DNA from: Ciceribacter thiooxidans
GTDB taxonomy: Bacteria; Pseudomonadota; Alphaproteobacteria; Rhizobiales; Rhizobiaceae
DNA: 64,000 bases
Direction: 5' to 3'
NCBI RefSeq assembly: GCF_014126615.1
Contig: NZ_CP059896.1
Location: 2,800,501-2,864,500 of the forward strand
The notes under the pieces: model-generated
What the model was told of the DNA's origin: nothing
The model's database searches: none
Seen by the model: the letters and a program-made list of their open reading frames with translations, nothing else
Part shown: positions 16,744 to 25,641 of the stretch, piece after piece
Layout: each line of letters begins with the position of its first letter
Numbering within the stretch: the first letter of the stretch is position 1
Made by a program: the position numbers and the translations under genes

Positions 16744-16911
16744 GAAAGGGACCTCCTCGGTCGCATCGGCTGGACCCATGTGCGCCCGCTCGTCGGTGCC
16801 GGTGGAACCGGAACATCGAACTGTCGGCGGATTGCTGGGCCGTGCCGGTCACGCCCGCTTGCCGATACCCCGAGAGGCCGGACCGGCGCGGGCCGATTGT
16901 CCGAAACGAGA

Positions 16912-16949
16912 GCCGCACCGCTCCGTCTTAAGGAGCGGGGCGATGCGGC
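16912..16949 (-). other. Intercistronic hairpin between dctP and dctQ
   Basis: An interrupted inverted repeat: GCCGCA and CCGCTCC on one side pair with GGAGCGG and TGCGGC on the other, with a TTAA-containing loop. No long T-run follows on the minus strand. Such hairpins after a binding-protein gene usually stabilise its mRNA and lower permease expression (inference). Confidence 0.55.
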
Positions 16950-16972
16950 TTCAACTGTCGCTGAAACGTGCC

Positions 16973-17995
16973 TTACTTGGCGACGCCGGCTTCCTGCTGC
17001 ACCTGCTTGATGAGGTCGGCGCCGATACGGTCAGCCATCTCGTCGTGAACCGGCAGCAGCGCCTTGTGCCAGGCAGCGAGTTCGTCGGCGGTAAGCTCGT
17101 GGAACTCCGTGGTGCCGGCGGCCTTCATCGCTTCCAGCGCCTTTTCGTTCTCTTCCTTGGCGATGCCGTTCGCATATTCGGTCGCTTCGGCCATTGCCTT
17201 GTCGAGGTTGCCGCGGACGTCGGCCGGCAGTTCGTCCCAGAACTTCTTGTTCACGATCACCGCATAGCCGAGGTAGCCGTGGTTGGAGAGCGTCGCGTGC
17301 TTCTGCACCTCATGCATCTTCTGCGTATACATGTTGGACGGCGGGTTTTCGGTACCGTCCACGACACCGGTCTGCAGCGCCTGGTAGACTTCGGAGAAGG
17401 CCATAACCTGCGGAACGGCACCGAGGGCGTTCATTTCGGCTTCAAGGACCTTCGAGGACTGGATGCGCATCTTGAGGCCGAGGAAGTCGTCAGGCGTCTT
17501 CAACGGGCTGTTCGCGCTCATGATCTTGAACCCGTTGTCCCAGAAGGCGAGACCCTGGATACCCTTGGCGCTCAGCTTGTCGAGCAGGCTCTTGCCGACC
17601 GGACCGTACGTTACCTTGTGCAGGCTGTCATAGCCGGAGAAGATGTAAGGGAGGTCGAAAACTTCAAATTCCTTGATGCCCAGCGGGCCGAACTTGGCAA
17701 GCGACGGCGCGAGCATCTGCACGGCGCCCAGCTGCAGCGCTTCGAGTTCTTCCTTGTCCTTGTAGAGCTGCGAGTTCGGATAGACCTCGACCTTCACGGC
17801 ACCGTTCGTGTACTTCTCGGCGAGTTCCTTGAACTTGTCGGCACCCTTGCCCTTCGGCGTGTCGGGCGCGACGACATGCGAGAAACGGATGACGATCGGA
17901 TCGGCAGCGGCGGCACCGGATGCGGCGAGCGCAAAGGCGGAAACGGAAAGCGAGACTGCAGCGGCAGTCCGCAGGAACATACGACGATCGAACAT
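16973..17995 (-). CDS. dctP: TRAP transporter periplasmic binding protein DctP
   Basis: A 340-residue exported protein. The first 35 residues are a signal peptide with basic start, hydrophobic core and an Ala-rich cleavage region (ASGAAAADP). Family features follow: VIRFSHVVAPDTPKGKGADK at the N-terminus, the MRIQSSKVLEA segment with the conserved Arg that binds the substrate carboxylate, and GVVDGTENPPSN. The ATG at 17995 follows AGGAGGAG. It captures an organic acid, likely a C4-dicarboxylate, and hands it to DctQM. A palindrome upstream may be its operator. Confidence 0.93.
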   Translation of the reverse strand: MFDRRMFLRTAAAVSLSVSAFALAASGAAAADPIVIRFSHVVAPDTPKGKGADKFKELAEKYTNGAVKVEVYPNSQLYKDKEELEALQLGAVQMLAPSLAKFGPLGIKEFEVFDLPYIFSGYDSLHKVTYGPVGKSLLDKLSAKGIQGLAFWDNGFKIMSANSPLKTPDDFLGLKMRIQSSKVLEAEMNALGAVPQVMAFSEVYQALQTGVVDGTENPPSNMYTQKMHEVQKHATLSNHGYLGYAVIVNKKFWDELPADVRGNLDKAMAEATEYANGIAKEENEKALEAMKAAGTTEFHELTADELAAWHKALLPVHDEMADRIGADLIKQVQQEAGVAK

Positions 17996-18100
17996 TGGAT
18001 ATCTCCTCCTGATATGCTCCGGGCCCACGCGAGAACAGTCCCCCCGCGTTCCACCACCCGGACTGTCGCTTTCTTAGGCCGTCGTGAAATGTGGCGCTAT

Positions 18101-18114
18101 TGTGGATTTCCACA
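18101..18114. promoter_or_regulatory. Palindrome in the dctP upstream region, possible DctR site
   Basis: TGTGGATTTCCACA is a perfect inverted repeat (6-bp arms) 106 bases before dctP. A second repeat CCGGCATTGCCGG lies at 18218-18230. Either may be an operator for the DctR-like regulator encoded downstream; no consensus is known to me, so this is inference from symmetry and position. Confidence 0.4.
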
Positions 18115-18292
18115 TCACCGCGCCCGGACGAACCGGCGCCGTTGACACACGTTCAGTTCATTCGAGCACCCTGATTTTCACGTCCTGTCAATTACTTCGC
18201 ACATTTGTCGCAGCAATCCGGCATTGCCGGACGATACTTTACGCGGTACTAATTGAGCCTGACGTGATTTTTCGCCAGCATGGGAGTCTCAG

Positions 18293-18655
18293 ATGTACAG
18301 CAAGACTTTCGCCCGCACGGCGGCCATCGCCGCAATCTTCGCAGCATCGGCAATTCCGGCTCTCGCCCAGGCCGGATCCGACCCTCGGGACAGACCGTAT
18401 TACTACGGTCATGGCATGATGTGGGGCGATCAATGGGGAGGTTTCGGCATGATATTCGGCCCGATCTTCATGATTCTCATCCTGGTGGCGATCGTCGTCG
18501 GGATCATCTATGCCCTCAAGTACATGGGAGCGATCAACCTGCCTTCGAACGCGTCCGGCAACGGCAAGGCGCTCGACCTTCTCAGGGACCGCTACGCCCG
18601 CGGCGAGATCGACCATCAGGAATTCGACGAACGCAAGAAACGGCTGATGGACTGA
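18293..18655 (+). CDS. Exported or membrane SHOCT-domain protein
   Basis: A 120-residue protein starting at the ATG at 18293 behind GGGAG. It has a signal peptide (residues 1-26, ending ALAQA), a His/Tyr/Met/Trp-rich stretch (YYYGHGMMWGDQWGG), one membrane helix (about 55-76) and a C-terminal SHOCT motif (ALDLLRDRYARGEIDHQEFD followed by ERKKRLMD). SHOCT modules are short helical tails found on many membrane proteins; their role is poorly known. It lies between dctP and dctS, but is not clearly part of either operon. The Met/His-rich part could bind copper, which is a guess. Confidence 0.8.
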   Translation: MYSKTFARTAAIAAIFAASAIPALAQAGSDPRDRPYYYGHGMMWGDQWGGFGMIFGPIFMILILVAIVVGIIYALKYMGAINLPSNASGNGKALDLLRDRYARGEIDHQEFDERKKRLMD

Positions 18656-18756
18656 CGGCAGGCCGACACCGCCGCCAATCCGCGCTCCGGCTGACCACCG
18701 GAGCCGGAACACTTGCTCGCCGCCGTTCCGACGCAGCGTGATGCCTGCTCCGGCGA

Positions 18757-20817
18757 GTGGATACCGACGCGCTTTTTTGTCGAAATCCGGCGGGTTTTGG
18801 CGTAGAAGTCGCCCGGGGAGGCATCAAAAGCGGCTTGACGATCTTCAGATCCAGCAGTGACGGACCGGATTCCGGTGACGGCGGCAGGCACGACCTGCTG
18901 CAGGTGATCCCGCTCGTCACCATCGTCGTGCTGACGGCGATGATCTCGCTGCTTCTCTGGGCCATCAACTACAATGAGAACGAACGGCTGCGCACCACCC
19001 TCATCTCGGATGCGCTCTGGGTCGAGCAGACGCTGCGCTTCCAGCTCTCGGTGGACGAGGATGCCATCGCGCGACTGGCGCTCGATCACGCCCATCACCA
19101 GATCGGCCTGCCGCAGTTCGGCGACCGCGCCCGCATTCACCTGCAGAACAATCCGGAAGTCCTGAGCATCGTCCTTTTTGATGCCGAAGGCCGGGCGGCC
19201 TTTTCCGTGCCGGAGGGCGCAGCCTACGGCGCGGACAAGACTTCACCACTACCCCACAAGACTGCCGCAGCCGCAAGCGTGAGGCCGATCTACGGACCGC
19301 TCACCAGGACCGCCGACGGCGATCTCGTGACCAGCATCTCGACGGCGCTCGGCGATGGCGGCAGCGTCTCGGCCGTCATATCGATCCGCTCTCTGATCGC
19401 ACGCCAGATCCCCTGGTGGATCACCGAGAAATACGCCGTGCAGCTCGTCGACATCGACAATGCCGTGCTCGCGGAAAAGACCCGTGTCGAGCCGACCGAT
19501 ACGAGCCTCACCCACAAGATCAGCTTCGACCCGCCACTCGCAGGCGCATGGCTCGCGATATCGAGCTACCGGGTCGGCGGCAATCTCTCCAACAACCTTC
19601 TGGTCGCCGGCGTGTTGGGGCTGTCGCTCTTCGCCGTCTTCTCGCTTCTCGTCCTCTACCGCAACGGCCTCAAGCGCAAAGCCGCGGAAATGCGGCTGCG
19701 GTCGGAGATGGCCTTCCGGCGCTCGATGGAGGAAAGCCTGACCGTCGGGCTGCGTGCCCGCGACCACGAAGGCACGATCCTCTACGTCAACAACGCCTTT
19801 TGTCAGATGACCGGCTTCACCGCGGAGGAACTGACGGGGCGCAAGCCGCCAATGCCCTACTGGCACGAGGACCGCATCGCCGAGACACTCGCCCGCCACG
19901 AGGCTCTGAACAAGGGCGGGCTCAAGATCCAGAGCTTCGAGACCTGCTTCCGCCGCCGCGACGGCTCCGACCTCGAGGTGCAGGTCTTCGAGGCGCCGCT
20001 GATCGACGCGCATGGGCGGCATCGCGGCTGGATGGGCTCGATCATCGACATTTCCGACCAGAAGCGGGCCACAGAGATCGCCCGTGTCCAGTCGCAGAAC
20101 CTGCAACGCACCGGCCGCCTCGTCACGCTCGGCGAGATGGCATCCTCGCTCGCCCACGAACTCAACCAGCCGCTGGCGGCGATCGCGAGCTATGCGGCAG
20201 GCTCGCTGAACCTCTTGCAGTCTCCGGATTGCGACCACCGGCAGGTGGTCGGGGCGCTCGAAAAACTCTCGCTCCAGACCGAGCGCGCCGGCCAGATCAT
20301 CCGCCGCATCCAGGATTTCGTGCGCAAGCGTGACCCGAAGTTCCAGGATGTCGAGCTCGCCTCCGTCATCGTCGAGACGGCGTCCTTCCTCGAAGCCGAT
20401 GCCAGCAACCGCCACGCGACGATAAAGGTCGTGGCGCCGAAGGGACTGGCGCCGGTGCGGGCGGACCGCATCCTGATGGAGCAGGTAATGATCAACCTGA
20501 TGCGCAACGGCATCGAGGCGATGGCAGGGCCGCCGACGCGGCGCGTGCGGCTGGACGTCGAACTCCGCCAGGAGGATGATCACCAGATAATCGAGGTCCG
20601 GGACAGCGGGCCGGGCATTTCGCCGACGGTGGCCGGCCGTCTTTTCGAGCCCTTCGTCACCAGCAAGCAGGACGGCATGGGCATGGGCCTCAACATCTGC
20701 CGGACGATCATAGAACTCCATCACGGACGTCTGGAACACCGGCCGGGCCCGGCCGGCGGCACCGTGTTCTCGATCGTCCTGCCGGTGCCGCAACCCGAAA
20801 GGGCCGCGGCCGAATGA
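18757..20817 (+). CDS. dctS: DctS-like sensor histidine kinase
   Basis: A 686-residue membrane histidine kinase. The order is: cytoplasmic start, membrane helix (about 48-69), periplasmic sensor domain (about 70-285), second helix (about 287-306), PAS domain (about 325-445), HisKA H-box LAHELNQPLAAIASYAAG and HATPase with N-box NLMRNGIEAM, DSGPGI and GMGMGLNICRTI. The layout matches DctS of Rhodobacter, which senses C4-dicarboxylates outside the cell. The stop overlaps dctR (ATGA). The first open start is GTG at 18757; TTG at 18835, behind GGGGAGG, is an alternative. It probably controls dctPQM encoded on the other strand. Confidence 0.82.
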   Translation: MDTDALFCRNPAGFGVEVARGGIKSGLTIFRSSSDGPDSGDGGRHDLLQVIPLVTIVVLTAMISLLLWAINYNENERLRTTLISDALWVEQTLRFQLSVDEDAIARLALDHAHHQIGLPQFGDRARIHLQNNPEVLSIVLFDAEGRAAFSVPEGAAYGADKTSPLPHKTAAAASVRPIYGPLTRTADGDLVTSISTALGDGGSVSAVISIRSLIARQIPWWITEKYAVQLVDIDNAVLAEKTRVEPTDTSLTHKISFDPPLAGAWLAISSYRVGGNLSNNLLVAGVLGLSLFAVFSLLVLYRNGLKRKAAEMRLRSEMAFRRSMEESLTVGLRARDHEGTILYVNNAFCQMTGFTAEELTGRKPPMPYWHEDRIAETLARHEALNKGGLKIQSFETCFRRRDGSDLEVQVFEAPLIDAHGRHRGWMGSIIDISDQKRATEIARVQSQNLQRTGRLVTLGEMASSLAHELNQPLAAIASYAAGSLNLLQSPDCDHRQVVGALEKLSLQTERAGQIIRRIQDFVRKRDPKFQDVELASVIVETASFLEADASNRHATIKVVAPKGLAPVRADRILMEQVMINLMRNGIEAMAGPPTRRVRLDVELRQEDDHQIIEVRDSGPGISPTVAGRLFEPFVTSKQDGMGMGLNICRTIIELHHGRLEHRPGPAGGTVFSIVLPVPQPERAAAE

Positions 20818-21449
20818 TTACAGCGAAGCCCTTCCTGAAGGATGCAGCCGTCTATCTCGTCGACGACGACCCGGCGATCCGCGATTCTCTCGCCTTCCTG
20901 TTGATGTCCCGGCAGATGCGCGCCATTCCGCTCGAAAGCGGCGAGGCGCTGCTTGCCGCACTGCCGCTCGAACCTTTTTCCTGCATCATCCTCGACATGC
21001 GCATGGGCGGGCTGTCGGGGCTCGAGACCTTCAACCGGCTGAAGGCCGCCGGCTGCGAGGCGCCCGTGGTCTTCCTCACCGGGCACGGCGACGTGCCGGT
21101 CGCCGTCGAGGCGCTGAAGACCGGCGCTGCCGATTTCATCGAGAAGCCGTTCAACGACAACCAGCTCGTCAACACCGTCATCGCCTGCCTCGAGAAACGC
21201 TTCGGCAAGATGGCGGAGAGCCGCCAGCGGGCGATCATCGAACAGCAGCTGCAGCAGCTCTCGACACGCGAGCTCGATGTGCTGAAACTGCTGATGGCCG
21301 GCATGCTGAACAAGCAGATCGCGGATGCGCTTTCCATTTCGATGCGCACCGTCGAGGTCCACCGCGCCCGTATACTCGCCAAGATGCAGGCCCGGAATGC
21401 CGTGGAACTCGCCGCAAACCTCGCCTCGCACGGGATCGAGCTCGCCTGA
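20814..21449 (+). CDS. dctR: DctR-like response regulator (FixJ/NarL class)
   Basis: A 211-residue two-domain regulator. The receiver domain (about 10-125) has the acidic pair VDDDP, the phosphorylated Asp in CIILDMRMGG, the Thr in FLTGHGDV and the Lys in FIEKPF. A LuxR-type helix-turn-helix (about 145-205) follows with LSTRELDVLKLLMAGMLNKQ and SMRTVEVHRARI. The ATGA overlap with dctS marks a two-component pair. Likely role: activate the TRAP transporter genes when external dicarboxylate is sensed. Confidence 0.88.
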   Translation: MITAKPFLKDAAVYLVDDDPAIRDSLAFLLMSRQMRAIPLESGEALLAALPLEPFSCIILDMRMGGLSGLETFNRLKAAGCEAPVVFLTGHGDVPVAVEALKTGAADFIEKPFNDNQLVNTVIACLEKRFGKMAESRQRAIIEQQLQQLSTRELDVLKLLMAGMLNKQIADALSISMRTVEVHRARILAKMQARNAVELAANLASHGIELA

Positions 21450-21462
21450 ATTGGGCCGGCGC

Positions 21463-22542
21463 CTACTTGTATCCGGTCATTTCGAGATAACCCTGCCCCT
21501 CGTGCGATCCCGAAAAGCGGATCGGCCCTTCCCAGTAGGGAAACGAGACGGCCATCCAGGCGTCGTCGTTCAGTGCTTCTGTCGTCACGTCGACGCCGTG
21601 GCCGGGAACTTCCACCCGCCAGCGAACCGGCAGGACGTGACCGGCCACCCTCGCGGTATCGAGCGGCGTGACCACGAGATCGGAGGGGCCGAGCGGTGTC
21701 GGCCGCCCGTCGGCGGAAATCCAGGTGCCGGACATGTAGCCCTGAGCATCGCCGCGCAGCCGGAAGGCCATCAGCTTCTCGCCGCTTTCGAGATGCAGGG
21801 AGAACCAGTCCCAGCCGGTCTGGCCGGCGGAGAGCGGCTGCGACGACCATTCCCTGTCGAGCCAGGCCTCGCCCGTGACGGCAACCTCGCCTTCGGGCAG
21901 GACCAGCGTGCCGCTGATCGTATAAAAGGGCTGAGAGTAATAGTAGCTCGCCTGCCCCTCTGCTGACTTGACCGAATAGCCGTGGTCCCCCTGCAGTACG
22001 AGCGGCCCCTTAGCCTCCAACTCCATCAAATAACGGAAATCCTTGCCCGAGGCGCCGAGGGCAAGCTTCGTCAGCGGGTCGGCGCCAGCGGCAAGTGCCT
22101 CCTCGCCCACGCGGCTTTCCATCTTCCACTCGTCGATCCACGCCGAAAACGGGTCCAGTGTCACGCCGGCCTGCCCGGTGCCGCCGCGGGCGAGGCGTTC
22201 GGCAACGAGGTGCAGTTCGGCAGACGTCACCGCCGCATGTCCCATCCAGATCTGCGAGGCATCCTTGCCGCCGGGCTCCAGCGCGGAACGAAACAGCGTC
22301 CATTGCAGTCCGAAGCTCCGCCCGTCGGCCGATTTCAGGTTCGCCGTCAGGTACCACCATTCGATCCGGTAGTCGGGGTGAGCGCCGTGATCGCGCGGGA
22401 AGGCCAGCGGCACGCCCCGCTCCGGTACGGCGAAGCCTTCCGCCTGCGTCCCGAGGCCGGCGAACCCCTGCGCCCGTGGTGATGCGGGCACCGCCGCGAT
22501 GACCGAAAGCACCAGAAGAAGGAGATACGCCCTAACGTTCAT
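21463..22542 (-). CDS. AttH/CrtC-like lipocalin-fold protein, exported
   Basis: A 359-residue protein with a signal peptide (about 1-24) and the AttH/CrtC-type fold of two lipocalin-like halves. Characteristic pieces are HPDYRIEWWYLTANLKSADG near residue 55, the FGLQWTLFR strand, and TGEAWLDREWSSQPL near residue 220. Relatives include carotenoid hydratase CrtC and AttH. It overlaps the permease gene before it by 11 bases, so it is the last gene of an ATPase-permease-AttH set, an arrangement also known from att-type ABC clusters. Substrate and enzymatic activity are unknown; a hydrophobic ligand in the periplasm is a reasonable guess. Confidence 0.8.
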   Translation of the reverse strand: MNVRAYLLLLVLSVIAAVPASPRAQGFAGLGTQAEGFAVPERGVPLAFPRDHGAHPDYRIEWWYLTANLKSADGRSFGLQWTLFRSALEPGGKDASQIWMGHAAVTSAELHLVAERLARGGTGQAGVTLDPFSAWIDEWKMESRVGEEALAAGADPLTKLALGASGKDFRYLMELEAKGPLVLQGDHGYSVKSAEGQASYYYSQPFYTISGTLVLPEGEVAVTGEAWLDREWSSQPLSAGQTGWDWFSLHLESGEKLMAFRLRGDAQGYMSGTWISADGRPTPLGPSDLVVTPLDTARVAGHVLPVRWRVEVPGHGVDVTTEALNDDAWMAVSFPYWEGPIRFSGSHEGQGYLEMTGYK

Positions 22543-24943
22543 TGGCGAAGACCTTGAGAAGATCGGCGGGTGTCACCCTTGCGAGCCGGCGCAATGGTAG
22601 CGCAACCGAAACGAGTGCCGCAAGTCCGGCGAAGAAGGCGAGGCGCAGCCAGTCGAGCGGGAAGAGGTGCATCGGCAGCCGCCAGCCGAAGGCGGCGACG
22701 TTGACGACCGAAAGCAGCACCCAGGCAAGGCCGATGCCGGTGGGGAGTGCCGCGACGAGCGTGAAGGCCGAAAGCAGCATGGTCCGCAGGAGTTCAAGCA
22801 GCACCAGACGCTTTCGCGTGAGGCCCATCGCCCAGACCGGCGCAATCTGCGCGAGGCGAATGCCGGAAAGCGTGGTGAGGCTCGCAAACATCGCCACGCC
22901 GGCCACGCCGAGTGTCAGCACGTTGAGTGCCGCCGTAACGGCAAAGGTACGCTCGAAGACCTGCAGCGAGCGCTGCTTGATCGTCGCCTGATCGAGCACA
23001 TTCTGCGGCGGCAGGCCGAACTCGGTCCGCAAGGCATCGGCAAGCGCCGGTGCTTCGGCCGGCGGGAGCCTGAGGCCGAAGCGCAGCCGCGGCACATCCG
23101 GGTAGTGGGTGGTGAGCGCATCGATGCCGACGATCACCTGCCCGATCGGATTTCCGTAGTCAGAATAGATGCCGGCGACCGTGACCGTCCAGCCTCCCGG
23201 CAGGGCCAGCCGGTCGCCGGGCGCGATACCATGGCGGCGGGCGAGTTGCTCGTTGACCACCGCTGCGTTTCCGCGGGCAACGGCGTCCCATACCCCCTGA
23301 ACGGATTCGATCAGTGGCCACTTTTCCCGGTAGGTCGCGTGATCGGCGACCCCGTAGATCTCCGCCGGCCCGCCCAGCACCTCGCCTTCGACGTGCCAGA
23401 TCGGCAGCACGGCGTCGACGCGCGGCTCGAGCCAGTTGCGCAGCGCACGCGCCTCGTCTTCCGTCCGCGCGGTGACGTAGAGCTCGGAGGCAAGTCGCTG
23501 GTCGAGCCAGCCGGTGAAGGTGAGCCGGAAGCTCGCAACCATGGTGCCGACCCCGACATTGGCGGCAAGGGCCAGCAACAGCGCCATCAGCGCCAGCGAG
23601 AGCCGCGGCAGCTGCTGGCGGGTGTCGGCCCAGAACCATGAGGACACCGGCCCCGACGAAAGCCTCTCGAAAAGCGCAAGCAACGCCATCAGCAGCACCG
23701 GCAGGAAAAGTGCCGCGCCGAGCAGCAAGGCACCGAGTAGTCCGAAGCCGGCGACGAGGCCCTGTCCCCAGAGGCCAAGCACGAGTGCCACGGCAAACAG
23801 AGAAACGGCGGCGACCGCCTGTACCCGCAACCCCGCCTCCGAGGCGCGCGCCCATGCGCGTGGCTGAGCGGGGGCGAGAAGCGGCATCCGGGCGGCGCGC
23901 CAGAGATTCTGGCCGGCGGCGGCGAGCGTTCCGGCGACGGCGATCGCAAGCCCCGTCGCCCACCATTCCGGCCGCAGTTGCAGCGTCCCCGGCACGTCGG
24001 CGCCATAGAGGCCGCGAAGCGTCGCCGCCACGTCCGGCAGCAGTGCGGAGGCGACGACATAGCCGAGCGCGACGCCGGCGAGCCCGGCGACCAGCGAAAG
24101 GGTCGCCAGTTCGGCGACGAGCAGCGCCGTCAGGGCGTAAGCCGGAAGCCCGAGCGACCGCAGCGTGCGCAAGGTCGGCCGCCGCTGCTCGAAGGCAAGG
24201 CCGATCGCCGAATAGACGATAAACAGGCCGACGACGAAGGCCAGCATGCCGAAGGCGGTAAGGTTCAGATGGAAGCTGTCGGTGAGGCGGGCGAGATCGC
24301 CCTGCGCGTCGGGCTTTCGCAGCTCCAGATCCGGCGCAATAGCCGAGAGCGGCGCCCGCCCGAGCGGTTGCTCCTGAGCAACCACGAAGCGCGATATCGT
24401 CTCCATCTGCCCGAGAAGTCGTCGGGCGACGGCGATATCGGTGATCGCGGTTCCGGCCGGCAGATCCTCCGAGACCTCGACGGGAGGGAGACCTTCGCCG
24501 GCAACTTGCCCTGCCGTCTCGGGATTTGCGAAGAGGAGGCCGGGCGGCGTCAGGAAGCGACGCAGTGCCTCACCGCCGGTCACCTCCACCTGTCGCGCTT
24601 CGGAAGGCAATGTCAGCGGGTCGATGCCGATCAGGCGCAGGCGCAAGGTGCCCACCCGCAACTCGCCCTCGACCAACGGCGAGACGAGCCAGCCGCCGCG
24701 CCGCAAGGCCGCGAACCGCTCGCCGGCGATCGATCCTCCGTCCTTCGCCACGAGTTGTTCGAGCCGGTTCTGCCCGAGCATGGCGGCAGCCCGGCCATAG
24801 CTCGCCCGCGCCTCGGCATTGATTGCCTGCACGCCGGACCAGAGTGCGGTTGCGAGTGCTAGCCCGGCGAAGAGCATGAAAAATTGCAGCGGCTGGCGCC
24901 GCCAGTGGGAAAGGAGTGCGCCGAGCCCCGCGAGCCACATCAT
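22532..24943 (-). CDS. FtsX/MacB-type ABC transporter permease
   Basis: An 803-residue membrane protein of the FtsX-like permease class. One helix at the N-terminus (about 16-38) precedes a large extracytoplasmic domain, then helical groups around 255-400 and 430-520, a second large outer domain, and three final helices. The layout (two FtsX units) fits LolC/E- or MacB-like exporters of the long type. Start ATG 24943 overlaps the ATPase stop as ATGA, and its stop overlaps the AttH-like gene. Such systems move lipids, lipoproteins or antimicrobial compounds rather than importing nutrients; the cargo here is unknown. Confidence 0.85.
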   Translation of the reverse strand: MMWLAGLGALLSHWRRQPLQFFMLFAGLALATALWSGVQAINAEARASYGRAAAMLGQNRLEQLVAKDGGSIAGERFAALRRGGWLVSPLVEGELRVGTLRLRLIGIDPLTLPSEARQVEVTGGEALRRFLTPPGLLFANPETAGQVAGEGLPPVEVSEDLPAGTAITDIAVARRLLGQMETISRFVVAQEQPLGRAPLSAIAPDLELRKPDAQGDLARLTDSFHLNLTAFGMLAFVVGLFIVYSAIGLAFEQRRPTLRTLRSLGLPAYALTALLVAELATLSLVAGLAGVALGYVVASALLPDVAATLRGLYGADVPGTLQLRPEWWATGLAIAVAGTLAAAGQNLWRAARMPLLAPAQPRAWARASEAGLRVQAVAAVSLFAVALVLGLWGQGLVAGFGLLGALLLGAALFLPVLLMALLALFERLSSGPVSSWFWADTRQQLPRLSLALMALLLALAANVGVGTMVASFRLTFTGWLDQRLASELYVTARTEDEARALRNWLEPRVDAVLPIWHVEGEVLGGPAEIYGVADHATYREKWPLIESVQGVWDAVARGNAAVVNEQLARRHGIAPGDRLALPGGWTVTVAGIYSDYGNPIGQVIVGIDALTTHYPDVPRLRFGLRLPPAEAPALADALRTEFGLPPQNVLDQATIKQRSLQVFERTFAVTAALNVLTLGVAGVAMFASLTTLSGIRLAQIAPVWAMGLTRKRLVLLELLRTMLLSAFTLVAALPTGIGLAWVLLSVVNVAAFGWRLPMHLFPLDWLRLAFFAGLAALVSVALPLRRLARVTPADLLKVFANER

Positions 24944-25596
24944 GCGATCCGCCCGGCCTTGAGATGCACGCGACGATCGAGCTGCGCGGCGAGCCGCTCG
25001 GAATGGGTCACCATCAGGAGAGCGGCTCCGGTCTCGGCGACCAGCGTCAGCATCAGGGCCAGCACGGCATCGCCCGTCGGCTCGTCGAGGTTGCCGGTCG
25101 GCTCGTCGGCGAGAACCAGCTTCGGGCGCGCGGCAAGTGTCCGGCCGATCGCGACCCGCTGCTGCTGGCCGCCGGAAAGCTGCTCGGGATAGCGCCGCGC
25201 GAGACCGCCAAGGCCGAGCCTTTCCGTCAGCTCCACCTGCCATCGCGGATCATGCCGGCCGGCGAGCCGCGCATGAAAGGCGAGGTTCGCCTCGACATCG
25301 AGGGAGGGAATGAGGTTGAACTGCTGGAAGACGAGCCCGACGGTGCCCCGCCGCAAAGCCGCCCGTCCCGCGTCGTCGAGGGTCGCAATCTCCTGACCTG
25401 CGACCTCGACCACGCCGGAATCGGCCTTGTCGAGGCCGGCAGCCAGATGAAGGAGGGTCGACTTGCCACTGCCCGATTCCCCGGTAAGCGCCAGTGTGCT
25501 TCCGGCATCGAGCGAGAGAGCGACCTCGTGAAGGATTTCGAGCGGCCCCTCGGCCGTCATATAGGACTTGCTGACCTTGCGCAGTCGAAGCAGCAT
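24940..25596 (-). CDS. LolD/MacB-type ABC transporter ATPase
   Basis: A 218-residue cytoplasmic ATPase. Walker A is GESGSGKST, the Q-loop is VFQQFNLIP, the signature is LSGGQQQR, Walker B is LVLADEPTGNLDEPTG, and the H-loop is MVTHS. The ADEPTGNLD form is typical of LolD/MacB/FtsE-type transporters. The ATG at 25596 follows GGGGAG; the 14 upstream codons are not family-like. It forms a complex with the following permease (ATGA overlap). Confidence 0.92.
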   Translation of the reverse strand: MLLRLRKVSKSYMTAEGPLEILHEVALSLDAGSTLALTGESGSGKSTLLHLAAGLDKADSGVVEVAGQEIATLDDAGRAALRRGTVGLVFQQFNLIPSLDVEANLAFHARLAGRHDPRWQVELTERLGLGGLARRYPEQLSGGQQQRVAIGRTLAARPKLVLADEPTGNLDEPTGDAVLALMLTLVAETGAALLMVTHSERLAAQLDRRVHLKAGRIA

Positions 25597-25641
25597 CACG
25601 TCTCCCCTGTTCCGCGCGGAGCAGGTCCGGCGCGGCATCCA

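Noticed and set aside
15175..17010. Long plus-strand frame across dctM and dctQ
   Set aside because: Highly charged Arg/Asp/Gly composition typical of the antisense of GC-rich genes; the TRAP genes on the other strand are certain.
18757..20817. Calling the sensor kinase FixL and its partner FixJ
   Set aside because: It has a periplasmic sensor domain between two helices and no visible haem-PAS histidine context, and lies by dctPQM; DctS/DctR fits better.
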